From positions 1 to 43,200 of the forward strand of contig NZ_LGDE01000441.1 in NCBI RefSeq assembly GCF_001279725.1: a stretch of 43,200 nucleotides of DNA. Reading direction: 5' to 3'. Below the pieces are notes generated by a model, which was not told where the DNA came from, ran no database searches, and saw nothing but the letters and a program-made list of their open reading frames with translations. How positions within the stretch are numbered: the first letter of the stretch is position 1; each line of letters opens with the position of its first letter. This DNA is from Streptomyces sp. WM4235 (GTDB taxonomy: Bacteria > Actinomycetota > Actinomycetes > Streptomycetales > Streptomycetaceae). The translations under genes were made by a program, and so were the position numbers. Below are positions 23,253 to 31,880 of the stretch, piece after piece.

Positions 23253-23918
23253 GTGAGTGCGCACGCCGTGGTTCCGCTCGGGGTGGGGGCGGGGGCTCCC
23301 GTACGGGTCTGGTACGCGTCCTACGGCTCCAACATGCACATGGACCGGCTCGGCGCCTACCTCGCCGGGGGCCGGCCTCCCGGGGCCACGCGGACCTACC
23401 CGGGCTGTCGGGACCATCGGGCCCCGGAACGGTCCATCGCGGTGGAACTCCCCGGGTGCCTGTACTTCGCGACCGAGTCCCCGGTGTGGACGGGCGGGCG
23501 GGGCTTCCACGATCCGACGGCGCCCGGCCGGACACGGGCCCGCGCGCACCTGGTCACGGTGGGCCAACTGTCCGACATCGCGGCCCAGGAGATGTACGGG
23601 ACGCCCGGAGTCGACCTGGACCTGGAGCCGGTGCTGCGTGCCGGGCGGCACGCGGTGGGGGCCGGGCGGTACGAGACGCTGATCTGTCCCGGCGCCGTCG
23701 AGGGGATCCCCGTCCTGACGTTCACCGCGCCGTGGGCCCTCGCCGACGTCGAACCCGTGCCGCCGTCGGCCGCCTACCTGCGGTACCTGGCCGGCGGGCT
23801 CCTGGAATCGGGGCCGTGGCAGGAGCGGGACATCGCCGACTACCTCGCGGCCTGTCCGGGGGCGGCCGGCCACTGGACCCCGGCACGGATCCTGGAATTG
23901 CTGACTGCCGGCCGCTGA
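23253..23918 (+). CDS. Gamma-glutamylcyclotransferase-fold-like protein
   Basis: A 221-residue protein. The N-terminal VRVWYASYGSNMHMDRLGAYLAGG carries the YGSN signature of the gamma-glutamylcyclotransferase fold, a common fold for releasing pyroglutamate or cyclised products from gamma-glutamyl compounds. Later stretches include LYFATESPVWTGGRGFHDP, AHLVTVGQLSDIAAQEMYG and RYETLICPG-VEGIPVLTFTAPW. I recall Streptomyces proteins like this sometimes being labelled 'histone deacetylase', which the sequence does not support. The GTG at 23253 is preceded by GAGGATGAGG. A frame continues upstream through the hexamer repeat, but without family resemblance. It sits between glnA2 and glnE, so a gamma-glutamyl link is tempting but unproven. 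Confidence 0.7.
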   Translation: MSAHAVVPLGVGAGAPVRVWYASYGSNMHMDRLGAYLAGGRPPGATRTYPGCRDHRAPERSIAVELPGCLYFATESPVWTGGRGFHDPTAPGRTRARAHLVTVGQLSDIAAQEMYGTPGVDLDLEPVLRAGRHAVGAGRYETLICPGAVEGIPVLTFTAPWALADVEPVPPSAAYLRYLAGGLLESGPWQERDIADYLAACPGAAGHWTPARILELLTAGR

Positions 23919-23928
23919 CTGCCGGCCG
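23901..23928. repeat. 14-bp tandem repeat spanning a stop codon
   Basis: CTGACTGCCGGCCG occurs twice in tandem (23901-23914, 23915-23928). The cyclotransferase-like gene's stop codon lies across the junction (23916-23918), so slippage would change its C-terminus. Confidence 0.85.
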
Positions 23929-23950
23929 CGGATCCCCGGGGACCGTCGAT

Positions 23951-23982
23951 GACCGGTGATGTTCGCGACCGGTGATGTCCGC
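23951..23982. repeat. 16-bp tandem repeat
   Basis: Two copies of a GACCGGTGATGTTCGC-type unit (23951-23966 and 23967-23982) with one mismatch, in the convergent gap between the cyclotransferase-like and PIG-L genes. Confidence 0.8.
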
Positions 23983-24030
23983 TGATGACCGCCGACCGGT
24001 TCTCCGCCGGCCTACGGCTCGTTCCACTCG

Positions 24031-24054
24031 GACCCCGACCCCGACCCCGACCCC
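24031..24054. repeat. Hexanucleotide repeat (GACCCC)4
   Basis: Four exact GACCCC units in the 159-base convergent gap before the PIG-L gene's stop. Confidence 0.9.
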
Positions 24055-24077
24055 AAGCCTGCCCGCCCCCGCCCCGC

Positions 24078-26147
24078 TCACGGGGTCCGGGGGACCGCCG
24101 GGTGCCAGAGCGGGCGGACGATGCCGTCGGCCGGGGTGGTGGTGACGTGGAGTTCGGCGTCCAGGCCGACGACCGCCGTCGTCGCGCCGCCCGACGCGTC
24201 GACGTAGCCCGAAGGGGCGCCCGCGAAGAGCATCTTGGACTCCTTCCACGCCGGCGGCCCGCCCAGGGTGGTCGTGCTGATCGTGCCGGTGTCCGCGCGG
24301 CCCGTCAGGACCCGGCCGGCGACGCCGACCGCACCGTAACCGGCCCGGCCGCCCGCCTCGGTGATGCTGGACACCGTCGGCTTGTCGGGGCCCGCCGTGA
24401 CCAGCGCGCTGCGCACCACGCCCGAGTCGGGGCGGCGGAAGTAGAGGCGTACGCCCTCGCCTTCGGGGGCCGCGGTGAGGGGGATCGTGGTCGGGGGGAG
24501 GTTCGTCGGGAAGGGTCCGCGCAGCGGCGCGCCCGGGGCGGGCTGGATCCACCCCAGGACGGTGCGCCGGGTCGAGGCGTACACGTGGCGGCGCCCTTCC
24601 GAGTCCACCGCGATGACCGGGTCGCCCTGGAGGTCCTGGCCGCCGAGTCGCTGCCAGGCGGTGAAGGTGCCGGACGGCTGTTCGGTACGGGACCGCAGGG
24701 TGTGGCGCGCGTCACGGACGTACACGGTCAGTCGGCCGTCCGCGTCGAAGCTCGCCGTGGGCGAGCTGATCGCCGAGGTGCCGGACTCGTCGTTGGTCTC
24801 GGGGGTGCCGAGCGAGCGCCAGTCCCCGAACGGGCCGCCGGGCGCGGACTGGACGGCGTACACGATCTCGCGCCGGTAGTCCGCGGGGGCGGGGCCGAGG
24901 ACGGTGCGGGTGCCGAAGACGGCGACGCGGCCGTCGGGGAGTCGGGCGGTGCTCGCTCCCGGGTCGATGCCGGTGCCGGGGAGGAGCACGGGGCCGGTCC
25001 AGGCGCCGGCGGCGTCGCGGGTCCAGACGGCCATCCGGCCGTCGAGCGGGGCGAAGGCGTACACGGTGTCGGGCGTGCCCTCGACCATCCAGGAGGTGGT
25101 GTCGGCGCGGGCGTAGCGCATGGACTGGGCCCAGTTGGAGCCGTAGGGGCTGCCCGCCACCTTGCGGTCGCCGCAGCCCGAGGGGCTGCCGCAGTAGTTC
25201 TGCATGTCCTGCCAGGCGTACGTCTTCAGGTAGCCGACCTTGGTGTCGACCGTCTGGGGGTCGAGGACGTGGGGGAGGCTGCCGTTGAGGTATCCGAGGT
25301 AGCTCTGCACCGAGAAGTGCGGGCGGTCGGTCACCTGGAGGGCGTACGCGGTGGTCGCGGCCTGCGCGAACCGGGCGGCGTACATGTGGTCCTGGTGGTC
25401 GGTGTAGCGGCCGGTCCGCTCGTTGCGGCCCGGGGTCGGGTCCAGCGTGCGTATCGTCGTCGGCTTGTACCGCTCCAGCACCCCGACCATCGTCTGTATG
25501 AGCTGGCTCTTGGTGTACGTGTAGGCCTGCTTGACCGGGCTGCCCGAGGCCAGTTGGGGGCCGAGCGCGGGTATCTTCCCGTTCCACAGGCCGTGCAGGC
25601 TGAGCGGGTTCTCGTTCGACCCGTGGCGGGCCTCGCGCATCTGTATCCAGACCAGGTTGACCCGGGGCATGGCGACGAGGACGTCGAGCTCGGCGTGACC
25701 GCCGCCGGCGGTGGGGATGACCGTGCGCTTCCACGGGCTCGTGCGGTCCCCGGTGGCCATCTGCGCGTACGCGCCGCGTATGCCGTTCTGTCGGGCCTCG
25801 GAGTAGTGGTCGCGGTCGGCGGGCTGCGCGGGGTCCTTGGCGGCGCCGCCGAGCGCCTGGTTGCGTCCGTCGGCCTCGCCGGAGGTGAGGTAGACGGTGG
25901 TGAGCGGGGTACCGGCGAGCATGGACCGGCTGAGGTCCGGGTTCATGAAGAACAGGTCGTCGTCGGGGTGGGCGGCTATCTGGACGACCGAACCGGCCGT
26001 GGTGCTCGTGAGGACGAGTGGCGTCGTCGCCTGGCCGGCCTCGGCGGAGGTCTGCTGGTCGGTGGCCATGGCCAGCGCGCCCGTGGCGCCGATGGTCAGC
26101 ACGGGGAGCAGCGCGGCGAGGAGCAATCGGCGACGGGTCGTCCGCAT
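24078..26147 (-). CDS. Secreted PIG-L family deacetylase with C-terminal beta-propeller
   Basis: A 689-residue exported enzyme. The basic, hydrophobic N-terminus (MRTTRRRLLLAALLPVLTIGATGALA) is a signal peptide, possibly Tat-type. The PIG-L/LmbE zinc deacetylase domain covers roughly 50-300, with the metal motif AAHPDDD (His60, Asp62, Asp63) and the second site YTDHQDHMYAARFA (His251, His254). PIG-L enzymes remove acetyl groups from N-acetylglucosaminyl compounds; a secreted one probably acts on cell-wall or exogenous sugars. Residues ~340-689 have repeating TPDTVYAFAPLDGRMAVWTRD, GPFGDWRSLG and TFTAWQRLGG units like PLL-type sugar-binding beta-propellers. An AAGG lies eight bases before the ATG. 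It converges on the cyclotransferase-like gene and diverges from glnE. Confidence 0.9.
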   Translation of the reverse strand: MRTTRRRLLLAALLPVLTIGATGALAMATDQQTSAEAGQATTPLVLTSTTAGSVVQIAAHPDDDLFFMNPDLSRSMLAGTPLTTVYLTSGEADGRNQALGGAAKDPAQPADRDHYSEARQNGIRGAYAQMATGDRTSPWKRTVIPTAGGGHAELDVLVAMPRVNLVWIQMREARHGSNENPLSLHGLWNGKIPALGPQLASGSPVKQAYTYTKSQLIQTMVGVLERYKPTTIRTLDPTPGRNERTGRYTDHQDHMYAARFAQAATTAYALQVTDRPHFSVQSYLGYLNGSLPHVLDPQTVDTKVGYLKTYAWQDMQNYCGSPSGCGDRKVAGSPYGSNWAQSMRYARADTTSWMVEGTPDTVYAFAPLDGRMAVWTRDAAGAWTGPVLLPGTGIDPGASTARLPDGRVAVFGTRTVLGPAPADYRREIVYAVQSAPGGPFGDWRSLGTPETNDESGTSAISSPTASFDADGRLTVYVRDARHTLRSRTEQPSGTFTAWQRLGGQDLQGDPVIAVDSEGRRHVYASTRRTVLGWIQPAPGAPLRGPFPTNLPPTTIPLTAAPEGEGVRLYFRRPDSGVVRSALVTAGPDKPTVSSITEAGGRAGYGAVGVAGRVLTGRADTGTISTTTLGGPPAWKESKMLFAGAPSGYVDASGGATTAVVGLDAELHVTTTPADGIVRPLWHPAVPRTP

Positions 26148-26539
26148 CAGTCACGCCTTGGGTTCGTTCCGGGCGGAGTGAAGTCCGCCGAGCAGTCGGG
26201 TCGATCAATGAGAGGTCAACACGGCGAACTTGGTTCACCGAAGTGACCGACGTCTCATGCTTTTCGGAAGTGACCCCGCATGATTGTGCCTTGTGCGATT
26301 TTGTGGTCGTACGTCGACCCCACCGTGTAGGGGGCACGCATGCGCGAGGCGGGCGCCCATAGATCCCCATGGATCGTCAGATAAACGGACAAATACCCCT
26401 CGTGGTGTGTGTCGCATATGTGACGCATCTGTACCGACGTGCCGCCCCCCGCGCCCCGGTGAGCCGGACGCCCGCTCCGGCTAGGCTCGCCCCAGAGCCG
26501 GCCGGGCCACCGGCAGCGACGCACGCGGGAGGCGGCGGG
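26148..26539. other. Divergent promoter region between PIG-L deacetylase and glnE
   Basis: No gene is supported. GC is lower than average around 26255-26320, as expected for promoters. It contains GAAGTGACC twice (26240-26248 and 26267-26275), a 20-bp imperfect palindrome at 26408-26427 and a TAGGCT hexamer at 26482-26487 that could be the glnE -10. Confidence 0.6.
26408..26427. promoter_or_regulatory. 20-bp near-palindrome upstream of glnE
   Basis: TGTGTCGCAT facing ATGTGACGCA; the two arms pair with only two G-T wobbles and centre on CATATG. It lies 112 bases before the glnE start. It has the shape of a dimer-bound operator and loosely recalls CRP-type sites. Confidence 0.45.
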
Positions 26540-29527
26540 ATGACAGTCCCGGGACGCAGGAGCAGCACCTTCATCCGGCTGCTTCGCAGCGGGTTCACCG
26601 ACCCCTCGGGCGCCGCCCGACTCCTCGACGCGGACGCCCTGTCGGCCGTACGGGCCGACCCCGTGCTCCTCGACGCCCTCGGCGCCACCGCCGACCCCGA
26701 CCTCGCCCTCCTCGGGCTCGTCCGGCTCGCGGAGGCGCAACGGCCCGAGGAACTCCGTGTGCTCCTCGACACGCTCGTCAGCGCCAAACCGCTGCGCGAC
26801 CGACTGCTCGGCGTACTCGGGGCCTCCGAGGCCCTCGGCGACCACCTCGCCCGCCACCCCCAGGACTGGCAGGCCCTGGTCACCTACGAGGCCGCCGACC
26901 TGCACCCGGGACTCGCCGAGTTCGAGCGGGGGCTCGCCGACGCCCACGACCCCGTGCAACTGCGCGTCTCCTACCGCCGCTGCCTGCTCTCCATCGCCGC
27001 CCGCGACGTCTGCGGCACCACCGACGTCCAGCAGGTCGCCGCCGAACTCGCCGACCTCGCCACCGCCACCCTGCGCGCGGCCCTGCGCATCGCCTCCGCC
27101 GCCGCCCCCGAGGACGCGGCCCGGTGCAGACTCGCCGTCATCGCGATGGGCAAGTGCGGAGGCAACGAACTCAACTACGTGTCCGACGTGGACGTGATCT
27201 TCGTCGGGGACAGTCCCGACGGCGAGGACGAGGGCCGGGCCGTCCAGGCCGCCACCCGCCTCGCCTCCCACCTCATGCGGATCTGCTCCGAGACCACCGT
27301 CGAGGGCACCATCTGGCCCGTCGACGCGAACCTCCGCCCCGAGGGCAGAAACGGTCCGCTGGTCCGCACCCTCGCCTCCCACCTCGCCTACTACCAGCGC
27401 TGGGCCAAGACCTGGGAGTTCCAGGCCCTCCTCAAGGCCCGGGCCGTCGCCGGCGACGAAACCCTCGGCGCCGAGTACATCGACGCCATAAGCCCCCTCG
27501 TCTGGCAGGCCGCCGAACGCGAGAACTTCGTACCCGACGTCCAGAAGATGCGCCGCCGCGTCGTCGACAACATCCCCGCCGCCCAGGTCGACCGGGAACT
27601 CAAACTCGGCCCCGGCGGCCTGCGCGACGTCGAGTTCGCCGTGCAACTGCTGCAACTCGTCCACGGACGCACCGACGCCACCCTGCACTCCGGCACCACC
27701 CTCGACGCCCTGCACGCCCTCGCCGCCGGCGGCTACGTCGGCCGGGCCGACGCCGCCCAGCTCCACGACGCGTACCGCTTCCTGCGCGCCATGGAACACC
27801 GCATCCAGCTCTACCGGCTGCGCCGCACCCACCTCGTCCCCGAGGACGAGAACGACCTGCGCCGCCTCGGCCGCTCCATGGGCCTGCGCACCGAACCCGT
27901 CGCCGAACTCAACAAGGCCTGGCGCCGGCACGCCTCCGTGGTCCGCCGCCTGCACGAGAAGATCTTCTACCGGCCGCTCCTCGACGCCGTCGCCCAACTC
28001 GCACCCGGCGAGGCCCGGCTCTCCCCGCGCGCCGCCGGCCAGCGCCTCGAAGCCCTCGGCTACGCCGACCCCGCCGCCGCCCTGCGCCACCTCGAAGCCC
28101 TCGCCTCCGGAGTCAGCCGCAAGGCCGCCATCCAACGCACCCTGCTCCCCGTCATGCTCGGCTGGTTCGCCGACTCCGCCGACCCCGACGCGGGCCTGCT
28201 GAACTTCCGCAAGGTCTCCGACGCCCTCGGCAAAACCCCCTGGTACCTGCGCCTGCTCCGCGACGAGGGCGCCGCCGCCGAGAACCTCGCCCGCGTCCTG
28301 TCCGCCGGCCGGCTCGCCCCCGACCTGCTGATGCGCGCCCCCGAGGCCGTCGCCCTGCTCGGCGACCCCGAAGGCCTCCAGCCCCGTACCCACGAGGCCC
28401 TGGAACAGGAGGTACTGGCCGCCGTCAACCGCGCCGAGAACGCCGAAGCCGCCGTCGCCGCGGCGCGCGGCGTGCGCCGCCGCGAACTGTTCCGCACCAC
28501 CGCCGGCGACATCATCGGCTCCTACGGCACCGAGGACAACCCGGCGGAAGAGGACCACGGGGCCCTCGTCGACCGGGTCGGCTCCGCCGTCTCCGACCTC
28601 ACCGCCGCCACCATCGCCGGCGCCCTGCGCGCCGCCGTGCGCGAGCAGTGGGGCGACACCCTGCCCACCCGGTTCGCCGTGATCGGCGTCGGCCGCTTCG
28701 GCGGCCACGAACTCGCCTACGGCTCCGACGCCGACGTCCTCTTCGTCCACGAACCCCGCGAGGGCGTCGACGAACAGGACGCCGCGAAGGCCGCCCAGGC
28801 CGTCGTCTCCGAGATGCGCAGACTCCTCCAGCTGCCGTCCGCCGACCCGCCCCTGCTCATCGACGCCGACCTGCGCCCCGAAGGCCGCTCCGGTCCGCTG
28901 GTGCGCACCCTGCCCTCGTACGCCGCCTACTACCGCCGCTGGTCCCTGACCTGGGAGTCCCAGGCCCTGCTGCGGGCCGCGACGGTCGCCGGCGACCAGG
29001 AGCTCGGCTCGCGCTTCATCGACCTGATCGACCCCCTGCGCTACCCCGTGGAGGGCCTCGGCGACGACGCCGTACGGGAGATCCGCCGACTCAAGGCCCG
29101 CATGGAGTCCGAGCGGCTGCCGCGCGGCGCCGACCCCACCCTGCACACCAAACTCGGCCGGGGCGGCCTCAGCGACGTCGAGTGGACCGTCCAACTGATG
29201 CAGATGCGGCACGCCTGGGCCGAACCGGGCCTGCGCACCACCCGCACCCGCGAAGCCCTCGCCGCCTCCCACGCGGCCGGGCTGATCCCCACCGAGGAGG
29301 CGCAGATCCTCGACGAGGCATGGGTGCTCGCCACCCGGGTCCGCAACGCCGTGATGCTGGTCCGCGGCCGGGCGGGGGACACCTTCCCGTCCGAGGCGCG
29401 CGAACTGGCCGCCGTCGGCCGCTACCTCGGCTACGCCGAGGGCACCGCCGGCGACATGCTGGAGGACTACCGCCGCATCACCCGCCGCGCCCGCGCGGTG
29501 GTGGACGAACTCTTCTACGGCTCCTGA
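26540..29527 (+). CDS. glnE: Bifunctional glutamine synthetase adenylyltransferase/deadenylase (GlnE)
   Basis: GlnE attaches AMP to, and removes it from, the regulatory tyrosine of GSI-beta glutamine synthetase, tuning nitrogen assimilation. The 995-residue protein has the double architecture. An N-terminal nucleotidyltransferase (deadenylase) contains GGNELNYVSDVDVIFV (Asp216, Asp218) and DANLRPEGRNGPLVRTL. A C-terminal nucleotidyltransferase (adenylase) contains FGGHELAYGSDADVLFV (Asp730, Asp732) and DADLRPEGRSGPLVRTL. Each is followed by a helical GlnE-type domain (LGPGGLRDVEFAVQLLQL; LGRGGLSDVEWTVQLMQM). The ATG at 26540 follows GGAGG by seven bases; the frame runs further 5' without family resemblance. 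Its target glnA is elsewhere, and the nearby GlnA2 lacks the tyrosine. Confidence 0.97.
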   Translation: MTVPGRRSSTFIRLLRSGFTDPSGAARLLDADALSAVRADPVLLDALGATADPDLALLGLVRLAEAQRPEELRVLLDTLVSAKPLRDRLLGVLGASEALGDHLARHPQDWQALVTYEAADLHPGLAEFERGLADAHDPVQLRVSYRRCLLSIAARDVCGTTDVQQVAAELADLATATLRAALRIASAAAPEDAARCRLAVIAMGKCGGNELNYVSDVDVIFVGDSPDGEDEGRAVQAATRLASHLMRICSETTVEGTIWPVDANLRPEGRNGPLVRTLASHLAYYQRWAKTWEFQALLKARAVAGDETLGAEYIDAISPLVWQAAERENFVPDVQKMRRRVVDNIPAAQVDRELKLGPGGLRDVEFAVQLLQLVHGRTDATLHSGTTLDALHALAAGGYVGRADAAQLHDAYRFLRAMEHRIQLYRLRRTHLVPEDENDLRRLGRSMGLRTEPVAELNKAWRRHASVVRRLHEKIFYRPLLDAVAQLAPGEARLSPRAAGQRLEALGYADPAAALRHLEALASGVSRKAAIQRTLLPVMLGWFADSADPDAGLLNFRKVSDALGKTPWYLRLLRDEGAAAENLARVLSAGRLAPDLLMRAPEAVALLGDPEGLQPRTHEALEQEVLAAVNRAENAEAAVAAARGVRRRELFRTTAGDIIGSYGTEDNPAEEDHGALVDRVGSAVSDLTAATIAGALRAAVREQWGDTLPTRFAVIGVGRFGGHELAYGSDADVLFVHEPREGVDEQDAAKAAQAVVSEMRRLLQLPSADPPLLIDADLRPEGRSGPLVRTLPSYAAYYRRWSLTWESQALLRAATVAGDQELGSRFIDLIDPLRYPVEGLGDDAVREIRRLKARMESERLPRGADPTLHTKLGRGGLSDVEWTVQLMQMRHAWAEPGLRTTRTREALAASHAAGLIPTEEAQILDEAWVLATRVRNAVMLVRGRAGDTFPSEARELAAVGRYLGYAEGTAGDMLEDYRRITRRARAVVDELFYGS

Positions 29528-29585
29528 CCCCGGCCCGGCTCCCGACCCCGGCCCCGACCGCGGGCACCGCCCCCACCCCCGACCG

Positions 29586-30209
29586 TCAGGCGGGCGGGGC
29601 CGCCAGGAGACCCCGGGCGTACGCCAGGAACGCGGCCAGGCCCAGGTCGAAGGCGGCGTCCGCCCGCCCCGGCGCCCCGGCCCCCGCCCCGTGCGCGGCC
29701 AGCGCCCCGGCCAGGAGCGGGGTCCCCGGCGTCGGCTCCCACATGGCCTCCGGGGCCGCCAGGTCCAGCGCCGAGCCCAGCACCAGGTTCTCCAGCCCCG
29801 TCAACAGCGGCATCACCCGTTCCACCGGGAAGCCCGCCGCGAGCAGCAGCGCGACGGCCCGCTCGTACTGCCCCAGCACCATCGGCGCCCGGACCGGCGT
29901 CGTCATCAGCAGCGGGATCGCCCTCGGGTACGCGGCGAAGGCGGCCCGGTAGGACCGCGCCCAGTCCTCCAGCGCCCGGTCCCACGGCCGGCCCTCCAGC
30001 GTCCCGCCGTCGATCGCGGCGCAGACCCGCTCGCGTATCAGCTCCACCACCCCGGCCCGACCGTCCACGTGGTGATACACCGACGCGGTCTGCACACCCA
30101 ACGCCCGGGCGATCTGCGGAACGCTGAACTCGCCCTTCTCCGCGACCAGTTGCAGCGCGATCGTGCCGATCCGCTCCCGGTCGAGCAAGGGGGTGCGCGG
30201 CCGTGCCAT
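29586..30209 (-). CDS. TetR-family transcriptional regulator
   Basis: A 207-residue repressor. The N-terminal HTH is RERIGTIALQLVAEKGEFSVPQIARALGVQTASVYHHVDGRAGVVELI. The C-terminal ligand-binding domain (DRALEDWARSYRAAFAAYPRAIPLLMTTPV..., VLGQYERAVALLLAAGFPVERVMPLLTGLENLVLGSALDL) resembles the TetR_C_1 type. The ATG at 30209 has GGAG seven bases upstream. It is divergent from the APC transporter-amidohydrolase operon with an imperfect palindrome in between, so it most likely represses that operon and itself, released by the transported compound. Confidence 0.92.
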   Translation of the reverse strand: MARPRTPLLDRERIGTIALQLVAEKGEFSVPQIARALGVQTASVYHHVDGRAGVVELIRERVCAAIDGGTLEGRPWDRALEDWARSYRAAFAAYPRAIPLLMTTPVRAPMVLGQYERAVALLLAAGFPVERVMPLLTGLENLVLGSALDLAAPEAMWEPTPGTPLLAGALAAHGAGAGAPGRADAAFDLGLAAFLAYARGLLAAPPA

Positions 30210-30271
30210 CGATGTTCTCCCGCCGTCAGGTCTTCCCGTACGCCAAAACGGGAGGCTACATTGCCGCAAAC

Positions 30272-30290
30272 CGAAAGCCTTTAGGTTTCG
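30272..30290. promoter_or_regulatory. Candidate TetR operator between divergent genes
   Basis: CGAAA-G-CCT-TT-AGG-TTTCG: two arms of eight matched bases with one bulged G. It sits in an A/T-richer patch 40 bases before the transporter start and overlaps a possible TAGGTT -10 for it. Confidence 0.5.
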
Positions 30291-30329
30291 CTTCCCCGTC
30301 GCCCACCGTCCGCAGAAGGGTGCCTCCGC

Positions 30330-31880
30330 ATGCCCCGAACGCCGGAACCGCCGCCCCCCGCAACCACCCCGGCCCCGCGCCGCGCCACCCTCGGCACCGC
30401 CGACATCTCCTTCTTCGTCGTGTCGGCCGCCGCCCCGCTCACCGTCATGGCCGGCGTCGCCCCCGTCGCCATCCTGCTCGGCGGCATCGGCGCCCCCGCC
30501 GGATACCTCCTCGCCGGCCTCACCCTCGCCGTCTTCGCCGTCGGCTTCACCGCCATGAGCCGCCACGTCCGCAGCGGCGGCGCGTTCTACGCCTACATCA
30601 CCCGAGGCCTCGGCAAACACGTCGGCATCGGTGCCGCCCTGCTCGCCCTCGTCGGCTACAACGGCATGGAGATCGGCGTCTACGGCCTCCTCGGCACCAC
30701 CACCGCCGACACCGCCCACGCCCTGTGGGGCCTGGACGTCCCCTGGCTGCCCGTCTCCCTCGTCGGCCTCGTCCTCATCTGGTACGGCGGCTTCCGCTCC
30801 ATCGACTTCGGCGCGAAACTGCTCGGCGTCCTGCTCGTCGCCGAGACCGGGATACTCGTCCTGCTCGCCGCCGGAGTCCTCCTCAAGGGCGGCGCCCACG
30901 GCCTGTCCGTCGGCTCCTTCGCCCCCGGCGCGGTCCTCGTCCCCGGCACCGCCGCCGTCCTGGCCTTCGCCTTCGCCGCCTTCACCGGCTTCGAGTCCAC
31001 CGTCATCTACCGCCGCGAGGCCCGCGACCCCGACCGGACCATCCCGCGCGCCACCTACATCGCCGTCGCCTTCCTCGGCCTCTTCTACGCCTTCATCGTC
31101 TGGACCGTCATCCAGGCCTTCGGCGCCGACGCCGTCGTCAAGGCCGCCGCCGACGACCCCGGCGGCCTCTTCTTCGCCGCCATCAGCACCTACGTCGGAC
31201 CGTGGGCCGCCGACCTGATGCACGTCTTCATCGTCACCAGCGTCATCGCCTCCCTCCTCGCCTTCCACAACGCCATCAACCGCTACGGCCTCGCCCTCGC
31301 CGAGGAAGGCGTCCTGCCCGCCGCCCTCGGCAGGATCCACCCCCGACACGGATCCCCGTACGTCGCCGGCGTCGCCCAGACCGCCCTCGGCGCGACGATC
31401 GTCCTCGGATTCGCCCTCGCCGACGCCGACCCGTACCAACAACTGCTGCTCTGGGTGAACACCCCGGGCATGATCGGCCTCATGGCACTGATGCTGCTGG
31501 CCGCCATCGCCATACCCGTCCACTTCCACCGCGTCGCTCACGACGAGGGCCCCTGGCGCACCCTGATCGTGCCCGTCGTCGCGGCCGTCCTGCTCACCGC
31601 GGCGATCTACCTGGTCGCCTCCAAGGTGGACCTGTTCACCATGGCCTCGCCCACCGTCAACACGATCCTCGTGGCCGTCGTACCCGCCGTCTTCCTCGGC
31701 GGTCTCGGCCTCGCCCGACGCCTCAAGACGCGCCGCCCCGAGATCTACGCCCGGTTCGCCGAAGAGCCCGCCACCCGCGCACACCCCGAAGGAGAAGAGC
31801 CGTGCCCGCTGCCGACACCGTCCTCACCGGAGCCCGCGTCCGCACCCTCGACCCCGACCGCCCCGAGGCCCACGCGGTAG
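30330..31880 (+). CDS. APC-superfamily amino acid/amine permease
   Basis: A 516-residue polytopic transporter with about 12 helices. It opens with TLGTADISFFVVSAAAPLTVMAGVAPVAILLGGIGAP, the helix-1 unwound-region pattern of amino acid-polyamine-organocation permeases. Other landmarks are SGGAFYAYITRGLGKHVGIGAALLALVGYN, AFTGFESTVIYRREARDPDRTIPRATY (the conserved E-x2-P-x2-TIPRA loop) and HNAINRYGLALAEEGVLP. It should import an amino acid or amine by proton symport. An AGAAGG lies about ten bases before the ATG. Its last 26 codons overlap the start of the amidohydrolase gene in another frame, so the tail may be loosely conserved. Probably repressed by the divergent TetR protein. Confidence 0.93.
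   Translation: MPRTPEPPPPATTPAPRRATLGTADISFFVVSAAAPLTVMAGVAPVAILLGGIGAPAGYLLAGLTLAVFAVGFTAMSRHVRSGGAFYAYITRGLGKHVGIGAALLALVGYNGMEIGVYGLLGTTTADTAHALWGLDVPWLPVSLVGLVLIWYGGFRSIDFGAKLLGVLLVAETGILVLLAAGVLLKGGAHGLSVGSFAPGAVLVPGTAAVLAFAFAAFTGFESTVIYRREARDPDRTIPRATYIAVAFLGLFYAFIVWTVIQAFGADAVVKAAADDPGGLFFAAISTYVGPWAADLMHVFIVTSVIASLLAFHNAINRYGLALAEEGVLPAALGRIHPRHGSPYVAGVAQTALGATIVLGFALADADPYQQLLLWVNTPGMIGLMALMLLAAIAIPVHFHRVAHDEGPWRTLIVPVVAAVLLTAAIYLVASKVDLFTMASPTVNTILVAVVPAVFLGGLGLARRLKTRRPEIYARFAEEPATRAHPEGEEPCPLPTPSSPEPASAPSTPTAPRPTR

Noticed and set aside
26255..29272. 1005-codon minus-strand frame opposite glnE
   Set aside because: Shadow of glnE; no domains, and the plus strand has both nucleotidyltransferase motifs.
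30210..31784. Minus-strand upstream extension of the TetR gene (Glu/Gly/Asp-rich)
   Set aside because: It is antisense to the APC permease gene and precedes a normal TetR start with its own Shine-Dalgarno.
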